From contig CAVVZB010000001.1 in NCBI GenBank assembly GCA_963752695.1, positions 1,251,870 to 1,315,869 on the forward strand: a DNA stretch of 64,000 nucleotides. The letters are read 5' to 3'. Source of the stretch: Bog-113 sp963752695. Its GTDB lineage: Bacteria > Acidobacteriota > Terriglobia > Bryobacterales > Bryobacteraceae. The notes under the pieces are model-generated. The model had not been told where the DNA came from. It did no database searches and was given only the letters and a program-made list of their open reading frames with translations. Made by a program: the position numbers and the translations under genes. This document shows positions 16,884-24,913 of the stretch, piece after piece (position 1 is the stretch's first letter; every line of letters begins with the position of its first letter).

Positions 16884-17846
16884 ATGGAAGTGTGGTGGAA
16901 GCTGGACGATGTGCCGGCCGGATTTGGACCGAGCGCGCTCACCATCGGGAATTTCGACGGAGTTCATGCCGGCCATCGGGTGTTGATGCGGCAAGCCGCC
17001 GAACTGGGCCGGGAGTTCGGGTGGAAGCCATCGGTGTTGACGTTCAACCCACATCCGGCAAAAGTGGTCGCCCCCGGGCGGGTGCCGCGCATGATCACCT
17101 CGTTCGCGCGACGCACAGAATTGATGGCCCAGGAAGGCATTGAGCAGGTGCTGGTGCTGCCCTTCGATCAAGGGGTGGCGGACTGGCCGGCGGAAACGTT
17201 CGTTCGCGACTTGCTAGTGAAGCGTCTGGGCGTGCGGGCCGTTGTGGTGGGCGAAGATTTCCGGTTCGGGCACAAGCAAGAAGGCGATGCGCGCATGCTG
17301 GAATCACTCGGTGTCAAATATGGGTTCAAGGAAGCGCTGGTGGCGCCGGTGGAAGTTCGGGGAGAGCGCGTTTCGAGCAGCCTAGTGCGGGAATGGGCGG
17401 CGCGGGGACGGGTGGATCGGGCAGCGCGTTTACTCGGGCAACCGTTCGCCTTGGAGGGGCGCGTCGTAGCGGGGCAGGGCATCGGGTCAAAGCAAACCGT
17501 GCCCACATTGAATCTTGAACCCGACTCCGAAGTAATGCCGCTGGCCGGAGTTTATGTGACACGCACGCGGAATTTAGATGACGGCCGAGAGTGGGAGTCG
17601 ATCACGAACGTGGGAACGCGGCCAACGTTCGGCGGAGATGCTTTGACGGTGGAGACGTTTCTCTTAGGTGTGCTGGAGCCCCCGCCGCCGCGGAGGATTG
17701 AGGTGGCATTTCTTCGGAGGTTGCGCGACGAGCGAAAGTTCGAGACTCCGGAGTTATTGAAAGTTCAGATTTTGAAGGATGTGAATCGGGCGCGGCGCGT
17801 GCATGAGCGTTTGCGGAGATTCAGCGCCCCAGCGCTCATGAGATAA
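16884..17846 (+). CDS. ribF: Bifunctional riboflavin kinase/FAD synthetase RibF
   Basis: Makes FMN and then FAD from riboflavin. It is 320 residues. The N-terminal nucleotidyltransferase domain has LTIGNFDGVHAGHR (H-x-G-H-like site), LTFNPHPAKV and VVGEDFRFGHKQEGD; S-S-x-x-R in RVSSSLVREW closes it. The C-terminal kinase domain begins near residue 185 with QPFALEGRVVAGQGIGSKQTVPT (G-x-x-x-x-x-x-P-T-x-N) and ends VAFLRRLRDERKFETPELLKVQI. Complete and of family length. Its TAA is the first part of a strong hairpin that precedes the aldolase gene. Confidence 0.95.
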   Translation: MEVWWKLDDVPAGFGPSALTIGNFDGVHAGHRVLMRQAAELGREFGWKPSVLTFNPHPAKVVAPGRVPRMITSFARRTELMAQEGIEQVLVLPFDQGVADWPAETFVRDLLVKRLGVRAVVVGEDFRFGHKQEGDARMLESLGVKYGFKEALVAPVEVRGERVSSSLVREWAARGRVDRAARLLGQPFALEGRVVAGQGIGSKQTVPTLNLEPDSEVMPLAGVYVTRTRNLDDGREWESITNVGTRPTFGGDALTVETFLLGVLEPPPPRRIEVAFLRRLRDERKFETPELLKVQILKDVNRARRVHERLRRFSAPALMR

Positions 17847-17881
17847 TTGCTCTTCACCCAAAACCCAGTGAGGAGCAATTA
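17844..17881 (+). promoter_or_regulatory. Strong hairpin enclosing the lacD ribosome binding site
   Basis: The arms 17844-17857 and 17868-17881 pair over 14 positions, 13 Watson-Crick and one G-T, around the ten-base loop ccaaaaccca. The 3' arm contains AGGAG (17871-17875), the only Shine-Dalgarno for the aldolase start at 17886, so the folded form would hide it. It begins at the ribF stop codon. No T run follows, which argues against a simple intrinsic terminator; translational control or an mRNA processing site is inferred. Confidence 0.6.
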
Positions 17882-17885
17882 GAGC

Positions 17886-18890
17886 ATGAGTATTTCCGCG
17901 GGCAAGCAGAAGCATATGGATGCGCTTTCCAATTCGGAGGGCGTAATCGCGGCGGCTGCGATGGACCAGCGTGGCAGTCTGCAAAAGTCGTTAGCGTCGG
18001 CTAAGGGCGTGTCGCCCAAAGAGATCACCGATCAGATGATGCAGGAGTTCAAGACGGTGGTGACGCGTGTGTTGACTCCGCACGCCAGCGCCATCCTGCT
18101 GGACCCGGAATGGGGACTTCCTGCGTCGAAGGAGCGGTCCAAGAACGCGGGTCTGCTCTTAGCTTACGAAGCTAGCGGATACGACAACACGCAACCGGGC
18201 CGGCTACCGGATCTGCTGCCGCACGTGAGCGCAAAGCGGATTGTCGACTGGGGCGCGGACGCGGTCAAAATTCTGATTTATTACACACCGTTTGACGATC
18301 CGAAAGTGAACGATATCAAGCACGCGTTCATCCAGCGCATCGGCGCGGAATGCGATTCGTACGATATTCCGTTCTTCCTGGAGTTCATTGGATACGACCC
18401 GAAGGGCGGCGACGAGAAGGGGCTGGAGTTCGCCAAGCTGAAGCCGGAAATTGTTACCCGGAGCATGGAGGAATTCTCCAAGCCGGAGTACATGGTCGAC
18501 ATGCTGAAGGTCGAGGTGCCGATCAACGCCAACTACGTGGAAGGCAGCAGCGTGTTCAAGGGCGAGAAGGCGTACACCCGCCAGGAAGCTTTGGATTTGT
18601 TCCGCAAGTCGGCGGACGTCGCGAAGAAGCCGTTCATCTATCTCAGCGCGGGTGTGGATAACGCGCAGTTCATCGAATCATTGCACATGGCTTCGGAATC
18701 GGGGACGGACTACTCGGGCGTGCTCTGCGGTCGCGCGACATGGAAGGAAGGCATGCCGATTTACGCCAAGCAGGGCGTGAAGGCGTTGGAAGACTGGATG
18801 AGCACGCAGGGTGTTAGAAATATTAACGCTGTAAACGATGCCATCAAGTCCGCAAAAAGCTGGAAGCTGAAGAGCCAATTAGCGGCTTAA
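17886..18890 (+). CDS. lacD: Tagatose 1,6-bisphosphate aldolase (LacD family)
   Basis: A 334-residue class I aldolase. Seen: AAMDQRGSL near the N terminus, LLDPEWGLPAS, the WGADAVKILIYYTPFDD strand, FFLEFIGYDP and the DMLKVEVPINANYVEG segment, where the Schiff-base lysine of LacD lies (K in L-K-V-E). It splits tagatose 1,6-bisphosphate, and often other ketohexose bisphosphates, to glyceraldehyde 3-phosphate and dihydroxyacetone phosphate. No other tagatose pathway genes are nearby, so it may serve as a general class I aldolase. It is followed by a likely terminator. Confidence 0.9.
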   Translation: MSISAGKQKHMDALSNSEGVIAAAAMDQRGSLQKSLASAKGVSPKEITDQMMQEFKTVVTRVLTPHASAILLDPEWGLPASKERSKNAGLLLAYEASGYDNTQPGRLPDLLPHVSAKRIVDWGADAVKILIYYTPFDDPKVNDIKHAFIQRIGAECDSYDIPFFLEFIGYDPKGGDEKGLEFAKLKPEIVTRSMEEFSKPEYMVDMLKVEVPINANYVEGSSVFKGEKAYTRQEALDLFRKSADVAKKPFIYLSAGVDNAQFIESLHMASESGTDYSGVLCGRATWKEGMPIYAKQGVKALEDWMSTQGVRNINAVNDAIKSAKSWKLKSQLAA

Positions 18891-18899
18891 TTTCATTCG

Positions 18900-18940
18900 G
18901 GGCGGAAAGGCCGGCAGGCTAATCCGCCCATTTCAATTTT
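18900..18940 (+). terminator. Intrinsic terminator after lacD
   Basis: A perfect 7-bp GC-rich stem (GGGCGGA 18900-18906 with TCCGCCC 18923-18929) around a 16-base loop is followed by a T-rich stretch ATTTCAATTTTT. It lies ten bases past the lacD stop and overlaps the last codons of the convergent nadK gene. Confidence 0.65.
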
Positions 18941-19779
18941 TGTCTGAGCACGTCGAAGAAGGACTTGTTCGGCGATCGTACGAGGTAGATAAAGTGATCC
19001 GCACTGCGGCACTCGATTCGATCCCCTTCATGTAACGGTTGGCCCACCTGTCCGTCGACAGTAAGGAAAGCAGACGCATCCTCGGCCCTATTCACGACGG
19101 TAATGACCACGTCAGAAGGCACTAAAACAGGCCTGTTCGTCAACGTATGCGGGCAAATCGGAGTGATGCAGACCGCATCCACGGTCGGGAAGACAATCGG
19201 GCCGTTAGCTGCCAGGGAGTAAGCGGTGGACCCGGTGGGCGTTGCCAGAATTAAGCCGTCCGCGAAATACGAACACATGTAGTGGGTATTCACGAATACT
19301 TCCACTTCAATCATGCGCGCGATAGAAGACTTAGTCACTACTACGTCGTTTAGAGCTTCATAGCGCTTCACGATCTCCTCATTGCGTTTTACTTCCACGC
19401 GGAGCATGCGCCGCTTACTGGTTTTATGTTCGCCAGCCAGGGAGCGTTCTAATTCCGGGAAGAGATTATCCACACTGATAGCGGCCAGGAATCCCAAGCT
19501 TCCCAAGTTCACGGCAAATAGCGGGATCTCGTGGCTTCCAACAGCGCGTGCCGCGGAGAGCAGGGTTCCATCGCCGCCCAGCACGATGATGAGCTGACAG
19601 CCCTCGGGGACCTCCTCGCGGCTGAGTCCGCCAGCCAGGTTCGCATAATGCGCCGTGTCCGTATCCATGCGGCACGTAATATGGCGCTCGGACAGCCACG
19701 CAATCAGCCGCGGAACAATAGTTCCGGCTGCGGCAGTGTTCGGTTTGGAGAAGATGCCGACGGTGTGAATGGCGATCAT
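18919..19779 (-). CDS. nadK: NAD kinase
   Basis: Phosphorylates NAD to NADP. It is 286 residues with the diacylglycerol-kinase-like fold: VLGGDGTLLSAAR holds the G-G-D-G-T catalytic and nucleotide motif near residue 70, NLGSLGFLA follows, and the NAD-binding core reads ADGLILATPTGSTAYSLAANGP. Further motifs are ICPHTLTNRP and LTVDGQ. Complete and of usual length. The ATG at 19779 overlaps the tlyA stop by four bases, making it the last of four coupled genes. Confidence 0.95.
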   Translation of the reverse strand: MIAIHTVGIFSKPNTAAAGTIVPRLIAWLSERHITCRMDTDTAHYANLAGGLSREEVPEGCQLIIVLGGDGTLLSAARAVGSHEIPLFAVNLGSLGFLAAISVDNLFPELERSLAGEHKTSKRRMLRVEVKRNEEIVKRYEALNDVVVTKSSIARMIEVEVFVNTHYMCSYFADGLILATPTGSTAYSLAANGPIVFPTVDAVCITPICPHTLTNRPVLVPSDVVITVVNRAEDASAFLTVDGQVGQPLHEGDRIECRSADHFIYLVRSPNKSFFDVLRQKLKWAD

Positions 19780-20534
19780 TGGGACGTGGGAGTTCGGGTG
19801 GCGTGGAGGAGGAACTCGCGATTTCCTTCGGTTCCGAGAATGGGGCTCTCGATGAGCTGTGATTGGAATCCCAGTAGTGTTGCGGATTGAGTGACGCGCG
19901 CGCAGGCCCAGCGGTGCAATTCGGGATCGCGCACGATGCCGCCAGCGCCTACCTGTCCTTTTCCAACTTCGAACTGCGGCTTGACCAGGATGACCATCTC
20001 GCCCCAGGGCTCAAGCAGCGGAACGATGGCTGGCAGGATCAAGGTTACGGAGATGAAACTGACATCGCAAACGGCCATGGTGGCGAGTTCGCCAATATCG
20101 GCAAACGTCAAGTGGCGGGCATTCAGATTCTCATGAACGATTACGCGCGGGTCGGAACGCAACCGCCAGTCCAGTTGCGCGGTTCCCGCATCCACGGCGT
20201 GCACGCGCAGTGCGCCGGCTTGCAGCAAACAGTCGGTGAAGCCGCCGGTGGACGAGCCGACATCGAGACACACCCTGCCTTCCGGGCGAATTCCAAACTC
20301 ATGGAGGGCCCGCTCTAGCTTGAGCCCGCCGCGGCTGACAAAGCGTGGCTTATCGAGCACCTCAATAGCAGAATCGCGTGGAACTAACTGACCAGGTTTC
20401 CGTGCTTTTTGACCGTTGAGCAAGACTTCCCCGGCCATGATGAGAGCTTGCGCTTTCTCGCGCGAATCGGCCAGCTTGCGATCGAAGAGCACGCGATCCA
20501 GGCGGTCCTTTCCCGGACGTGGTTCGCCGATCAT
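19776..20534 (-). CDS. tlyA: TlyA family rRNA 2'-O-methyltransferase
   Basis: A 252-residue protein with an N-terminal S4 RNA-binding domain (RLDRVLFDRKLADSREKAQ, LIMAGEVLLNG) and an FtsJ-like methyltransferase domain: VCLDVGSSTGGFTDCLL is the SAM-binding glycine loop, with VCDVSFISVTLIL and ILVKPQFEVGK as later motifs. TlyA enzymes add 2'-O-methyl groups to cytidines of 16S and 23S rRNA, and their loss gives capreomycin resistance. The ATG at 20534 is chosen because it makes an ATGA overlap with ispA and matches family N termini; the longer frame adds a basic, unrelated leader. Confidence 0.93.
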   Translation of the reverse strand: MIGEPRPGKDRLDRVLFDRKLADSREKAQALIMAGEVLLNGQKARKPGQLVPRDSAIEVLDKPRFVSRGGLKLERALHEFGIRPEGRVCLDVGSSTGGFTDCLLQAGALRVHAVDAGTAQLDWRLRSDPRVIVHENLNARHLTFADIGELATMAVCDVSFISVTLILPAIVPLLEPWGEMVILVKPQFEVGKGQVGAGGIVRDPELHRWACARVTQSATLLGFQSQLIESPILGTEGNREFLLHATRTPTSQ

Positions 20535-21415
20535 GACTTGCGCGAAACGATCATGTCCGCGATCTCGCGCAACCGTGAGGCGCGCGATCCGAAGCTGGCT
20601 AGTGCGGCATGCGCGCGATCGCACTCCATGCGGGCCATTTCACGCGATCGTTCGAGCCCGTAGACCGCGGGAAACGTAATCTTTCCCTGGTCGGCATCTT
20701 TGCCAGCGGTCTTTCCGAGCGCGGCGGAACTCTCTTCAATATCCAGAATGTCGTCGACAATCTGAAACGCCAAGCCGATATGTGTTCCGTATTGCGTAAG
20801 GGCTTCTAGTTGCGCTTCGCTCGCTCCTGCCCAGATCGCGCCCATACGCAAGCTTCCGCGGAGTAGCGCGCCGGTTTTGGCATGGTGGATGAACTGGAGT
20901 AGTTCAACCGTGGGTGGCTGGCGTTCTCCTTCAATGTCGGCCACCTGTCCTCCGATCATCCCGTCCACGGTGCCGGAAGCCGCCGCGAGTTCAGAGACCA
21001 GGCGCAAGCGGACGTCGGCCGTTCGATCGGGCAAATTGCACAGCGTTGTGAAAGCGAGCGTGAGAAGCGCGTCGCCCGCCAGGATCGCCATGGCTTCGCC
21101 GAAGACCTTGTGGTTGGTCGGCTTGCCGCGCCGCAGATCGTCATTATCGAGCGCGGGAAGGTCGTCATGGATCAACGAGTAGGTGTGGATCATCTCCACC
21201 GAGCACGCGGCCGGATCGACACCGGCAGTGAGATCACTGACTGCACGCGCGGCTTCAAGGAACAAGATGGGGCGGATGCGTTTACCACCCGCGAGAAGCG
21301 AGTAGCGCATGGCGCGATGGATCGTCGACGGACGCGTCTCGTCCGAGGGACAAAGCCGATCTAATTCCGTCTCGACGCGCTTCTGCTCATGAATCAGATA
21401 CTCCGCTAGATTCAT
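20531..21415 (-). CDS. ispA: Polyprenyl diphosphate synthase (farnesyl/geranylgeranyl type)
   Basis: A 294-residue all-helical prenyltransferase that extends allylic diphosphates with isopentenyl diphosphate. Seen: GGKRIRP (diphosphate binding), first aspartate motif DDLPALDND, the GKPTNHKVFGEA segment, DGMIGGQVADIEGE, and the second aspartate motif FQIVDDILDIE. The DDxxxxD form of the first motif places it with bacterial FPP/GGPP synthases. The start at 21415 gives an ATGA overlap with xseB. A second, more diverged synthase lies in the carotenoid cluster, so this copy is likely the housekeeping one. Confidence 0.92.
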   Translation of the reverse strand: MNLAEYLIHEQKRVETELDRLCPSDETRPSTIHRAMRYSLLAGGKRIRPILFLEAARAVSDLTAGVDPAACSVEMIHTYSLIHDDLPALDNDDLRRGKPTNHKVFGEAMAILAGDALLTLAFTTLCNLPDRTADVRLRLVSELAAASGTVDGMIGGQVADIEGERQPPTVELLQFIHHAKTGALLRGSLRMGAIWAGASEAQLEALTQYGTHIGLAFQIVDDILDIEESSAALGKTAGKDADQGKITFPAVYGLERSREMARMECDRAHAALASFGSRASRLREIADMIVSRKS

Positions 21416-21648
21416 CCTTTTTCCGGCCGAAACGGCTCCGGTTGCCATTTTCCTTCCTTTCGCACCAGCATCTCGACGCGGGTTTCGGCTTGTTCCAGTT
21501 GCTTGCGGCACCCGTCGCTCAGCCCCATGCCCTTTTCAAAGAGCTCAAGCGAACGTTCGAGCGGCATGTCGCCGGCCTCCAGTTCTTTAACGATTTTTTC
21601 CAGTTCGTCCAGAGAGGCTTCAAAGGACGGTGCGGGAACTTCGGACAT
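21412..21648 (-). CDS. xseB: Exodeoxyribonuclease VII small subunit
   Basis: A 78-residue helical protein with the XseB signature FEASLDELEKIVKELEAGDM and PLERSLELFEKGMGLSDGCR. The small subunit binds the XseA nuclease in a large complex acting in mismatch and damage processing. The xseA gene is not in the window. It is the first gene of the run xseB-ispA-tlyA-nadK, an order common in many bacteria. Confidence 0.93.
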   Translation of the reverse strand: MSEVPAPSFEASLDELEKIVKELEAGDMPLERSLELFEKGMGLSDGCRKQLEQAETRVEMLVRKEGKWQPEPFRPEKG

Positions 21649-21692
21649 CGAACTATTTTAATGGATGGGCACTTGCCAGGCACCCGAGGGAA

Positions 21693-23057
21693 TCAGCTCT
21701 GACCTGCCGCGTTGACCGCACCACGCTCAGCTTCGTTTGGGATTGCGATTTTTGCGGCGGTCAGAGCGGCCCATGCGGTCTCGGGGTGGATGATGTCGCC
21801 GTGCGCACCGCTGGGAGGGTCGCCAAGCACGATGATCCGATTGCCATCCAAATTGATCCACTTGCCCGGTTGGAAGTTGTAAACGGTTTGCACGTCGCCG
21901 AGCACGTCTTCCGCGGCATCGACAGCCTGCGCGCCGTCGCGTCCCATACCCTCCCAGCGATAAAGCAGATCGATGGAAGCGGCCGCATCCTGCTTGAATA
22001 AAATCGAGGCTGCCGGGTATGCGTTTCCGACTGCCAAATCTTTCAGTGAGAACGTGGTTAGCAGAGGGCCATCGACTCGGGCGTCCATCCCGGCGAGGTC
22101 GCCCGCCCGGCTGGAATCGAACGGGAGAGCTTCGGCAAAGGCAAAATGAGAGAAGGCGCCCTGCAACAGGAATAATGTCTTTACCGGCGAGGCTGGCCCC
22201 GTCAAACGTTCCGGCAACCCAGCCAGCGCGTAGGACACCAGACGCGCTCCGAAAGAATGCCCAAGTAAGTGGATGCGCAGACTCGGCGCGGCGGAATGCA
22301 ACTGGCCGAGCAGGGGACCGAGCCCTTGCTTACCGATCAGGCCCGCGCGGTCTTTCATCTGCCAATAGGTCGCGGTGCGCAAGACGCTCACGGCTCCGTT
22401 CCAAAGTTTTCCGAACACTCCACCGAGACTGGCCGCCCCGCCGTTCGAATTCGGGACCGCTTGCACGGACATGAGGTCGAGCAATGCGAACCAATCGTCA
22501 TCATTTTCAACCGTGGCTGCCCGTAGTTCGAGATCGTCTTGCGCGGCGATGGTTTCTTGAGAGCTGACGAGCTGTTTCAACTTGTCCCGGAATGCCAGCA
22601 GGGCATCATTGTCGGGCGGCCTCTCATCGACCATTTTCAGCAAGTCCTGAAGCACGGGAAGCTGTTCGGGCGCGGTGAAAACCTTCGGCAGTTCGGACTC
22701 CAAGGTAGGCGTGTTCAGGTCCGGCGTAAAGCTTGCAGCGCCGCCCTCGTCTTCTGTGGGAACCGAATCGCCTGGAAATAGAATGGAAGGCCAGATCACA
22801 CCGGCGACTCCGACCTTGCGGTCGGCTCGCTTGTTTGTGGATGGGTCATCAAGCAGGTTTCGTACTTCGCCAAAGAAGCCGTTATAGAGCAGCATGGCCG
22901 CTTCGTGATTGTTGTTCCAGCCGTGAGAAAAAACAAACAGGTCAGTGAGGCCGGCGGAAGACATTTCATCGAGGAAGGTCTGAACACCGGGAGCGGGCCG
23001 GGCGCCGCTATCGAACTCTAAAATCCAGAACGGAAAGCCGGCTAATTGTGCGGGCAT
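21693..23057 (-). CDS. Uncharacterised alpha/beta hydrolase-like protein
   Basis: A 454-residue protein without a signal peptide or membrane segment. An early strand reads LFVFSHGWNNNHEAA near residue 40, resembling the HG oxyanion region of lipases, and LLGHSFGARLVSYALAG near residue 265 is a G-H-S-F-G nucleophile elbow. The middle part (residues 100-230) is an insertion of unknown role. A candidate late acid/His pair is less clear (GAHGDIIHPETAW near the C terminus offers two His). The start is supported by AAGGAGAC eight bases upstream. It lies 27 bases after the subtilase gene. Esterase or lipase activity is inferred from the fold. Confidence 0.65.
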   Translation of the reverse strand: MPAQLAGFPFWILEFDSGARPAPGVQTFLDEMSSAGLTDLFVFSHGWNNNHEAAMLLYNGFFGEVRNLLDDPSTNKRADRKVGVAGVIWPSILFPGDSVPTEDEGGAASFTPDLNTPTLESELPKVFTAPEQLPVLQDLLKMVDERPPDNDALLAFRDKLKQLVSSQETIAAQDDLELRAATVENDDDWFALLDLMSVQAVPNSNGGAASLGGVFGKLWNGAVSVLRTATYWQMKDRAGLIGKQGLGPLLGQLHSAAPSLRIHLLGHSFGARLVSYALAGLPERLTGPASPVKTLFLLQGAFSHFAFAEALPFDSSRAGDLAGMDARVDGPLLTTFSLKDLAVGNAYPAASILFKQDAAASIDLLYRWEGMGRDGAQAVDAAEDVLGDVQTVYNFQPGKWINLDGNRIIVLGDPPSGAHGDIIHPETAWAALTAAKIAIPNEAERGAVNAAGQS

Positions 23058-23084
23058 GTCTTTGTCTCCTTACCAATTGCGAAT

Positions 23085-24716
23085 TTACACGGACTGAATG
23101 GCGCGCATCAGATCGACCAAGCCATGACCTTCGTAGTAGCGCTCGCGACCGAGTGGTGTCGCGCTATCCAGGAAAATCCGCTTGACTTCTTCCGGCCGTT
23201 GCATAAACTCCCGTCGAATTGAGAGGAAAGCGGCGATGGAGCCGGAAACGTGCGGCGCGGCCATACTGGTGCCGGAATCGTCAATGTACATAGAGTGATC
23301 GTCCGGCGGATTGGCCACTCCGAGCTGCCGTAACTGACCGGGCGTGGTAGCGGAGGTGATGCGCTCGCCGGGTGCGACTAAGTCAGGTTTTAGCCGTCCG
23401 TCGCCGGTCGGTCCTTTGGAAGAAAAGAAAGAAACTCCGTAAGTGTGCGGCGAATCCCGATGCGTAGATCCCACGGTGATCGCCAGCGCGGCGTTGCCCG
23501 GGTCATTGATGGTATTCGACAGGCCGAGCTTGGTTGACCGTTCGGTGGTCGCGATCTGCGCGTATCCGGTGTTTCCCGCGGCTACGACGACGATCACCCC
23601 GCTTTTAACTAGCCGGTCCACTTCCACGCAAAGCGGGCTTTGGCCGCAGGCAAACATCTCGGCATCGAAATCATAGCCAAGGCTTAAGTTCACGCCATGC
23701 ACGCGCAGCAATTTCGGATCGTCGTTCAGTTCTTCCCGGATGTAACGCAGCGCCAACATGATGTTGCTGGTGGCGCCCGCTCCATTCTTGTCCAGCACCT
23801 TGAGGCTGACCAGCTTGCACTGAGGGGCCACGCCGCGCATATTCCTGGCGCAAACGCCAGTCCGGGGTTGGATGGAAACTTTGTGCGATTGGCCCTTTTG
23901 ATCCAGCTTGTAAACCCGTTCGCAGACCTGGAATTGGTCGACTGGCAGGTTCTCCGGAAGGCCACCGGCGATGATGCCAGCCACATGCGTCCCGTGGCCA
24001 TACGGGTCGGTGAGTGCGGACGCGATATTTTCATCTAGCGCGGACTGATACTGGTCCGGCGCGTTCTCGAAATCGGGGCGCAACGGGGGGCCAGAGCCGG
24101 TGAAATCGCGGTGCAGTTTGGCGACAAGCGGATGCATGAGGGTGTTGCAAAAGGCGGGGAATGTGGGATCAGCGGCGCGGCCGAAATGAATGTGTTGCCC
24201 GTCGATGCCGGAGTCGATCACGGCCCAAGTCACGTTCGCACCCGTTGCTTCGTAGGCGCGGATGGCCGCATCCGCTTTCACCGTGGAGGTTGAGCGGTCG
24301 ATCAGAGGATGGACCGGGAAGTCCGGCCATATTTTATAGATGATCAAGCTGTGATTGGGCGAGAGGCTGTCCTGGCCGGATGTGAGCCTTGCCTCGTCGG
24401 CGGCGACCAGCTCGCCCAATTCGCTGGGGAAGAGCGAACATTTGAAGTAGCTCTTGGAGATGAATACAACCGGGCGAGCCACGGATGCGGGGCCAAGGAC
24501 ACGCTGAATCAGTTCGCGAAAGGCTGCGGCTGCCTGTTCCAGGCCGCCTTCGTACATCAGGTTTAACTCGACAATGTAGTCCGCCGGATATTCCTCGACG
24601 ACGGATTGAAAGATCGACTGGTTCTCGGTCGATTTCTCAACAAAAGGGGGCACGACGAATTTGCCCAGCCGCCGCCGGAACTCCCGGGTATCGTCAATCG
24701 GGGGGTCGTCGTCCAT
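23085..24716 (-). CDS. Subtilisin-like serine protease (S8)
   Basis: About 543 residues from the ATG at 24716; the frame is open to 24950, but that would run into the promoter of the divergent sigma factor gene. The triad is intact: Asp in WAVIDSGIDGQH, His in YGHGTHVAGIIAGG, Ser in GTSMAAPHVSGS, with the oxyanion Asn in VVAAGNTGY. A region of about 180 residues before the catalytic domain (IVELNLMYEGG, ELIQRVLGPAS) may act as a prodomain. No signal peptide is seen, which is odd for a subtilase and suggests cytoplasmic action or another export route. An alpha/beta hydrolase gene follows at 27 bases. Confidence 0.87.
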   Translation of the reverse strand: MDDDPPIDDTREFRRRLGKFVVPPFVEKSTENQSIFQSVVEEYPADYIVELNLMYEGGLEQAAAAFRELIQRVLGPASVARPVVFISKSYFKCSLFPSELGELVAADEARLTSGQDSLSPNHSLIIYKIWPDFPVHPLIDRSTSTVKADAAIRAYEATGANVTWAVIDSGIDGQHIHFGRAADPTFPAFCNTLMHPLVAKLHRDFTGSGPPLRPDFENAPDQYQSALDENIASALTDPYGHGTHVAGIIAGGLPENLPVDQFQVCERVYKLDQKGQSHKVSIQPRTGVCARNMRGVAPQCKLVSLKVLDKNGAGATSNIMLALRYIREELNDDPKLLRVHGVNLSLGYDFDAEMFACGQSPLCVEVDRLVKSGVIVVVAAGNTGYAQIATTERSTKLGLSNTINDPGNAALAITVGSTHRDSPHTYGVSFFSSKGPTGDGRLKPDLVAPGERITSATTPGQLRQLGVANPPDDHSMYIDDSGTSMAAPHVSGSIAAFLSIRREFMQRPEEVKRIFLDSATPLGRERYYEGHGLVDLMRAIQSV

Positions 24717-24874
24717 AATTTGAGATCCGTGCAGCCGAATCATATCAGCAGTTGGCGGAAATTCGGCAATTATCCTGAAAGATTCTCGGCTATTGAGGGC
24801 AGAGCTCGTAGGCAAATAGCGGGCCGGACGTCTGCGTTGCTGAGAGAAATCTTTGATTGTGTATGCCGTTCGCG

Positions 24875-24903
24875 TTGCACTCATGTCTAGGACATGACAC
24901 AAT
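24875..24903 (+). promoter_or_regulatory. Promoter with a palindromic operator filling the spacer, upstream of the sigma factor gene
   Basis: A -35-like TTGCAC (24875-24880) and -10-like CACAAT (24898-24903) are separated by 17 bases, and those 17 bases are exactly the inverted repeat TCATGTC-tag-GACATGA (24881-24897). Transcription would begin near 24910, four bases before the ATG at 24914. The placement suggests control by a dimeric regulator. The hexamers are only partial matches to the sigma-70 consensus. Confidence 0.5.
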
Positions 24904-24913
24904 AAGCGGTTCC

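Noticed and set aside
24857..24913. Longer N terminus for the sigma factor from the ATG at 24857
   Set aside because: It would place the palindrome and promoter-like hexamers inside the coding region and adds residues not seen in the family.
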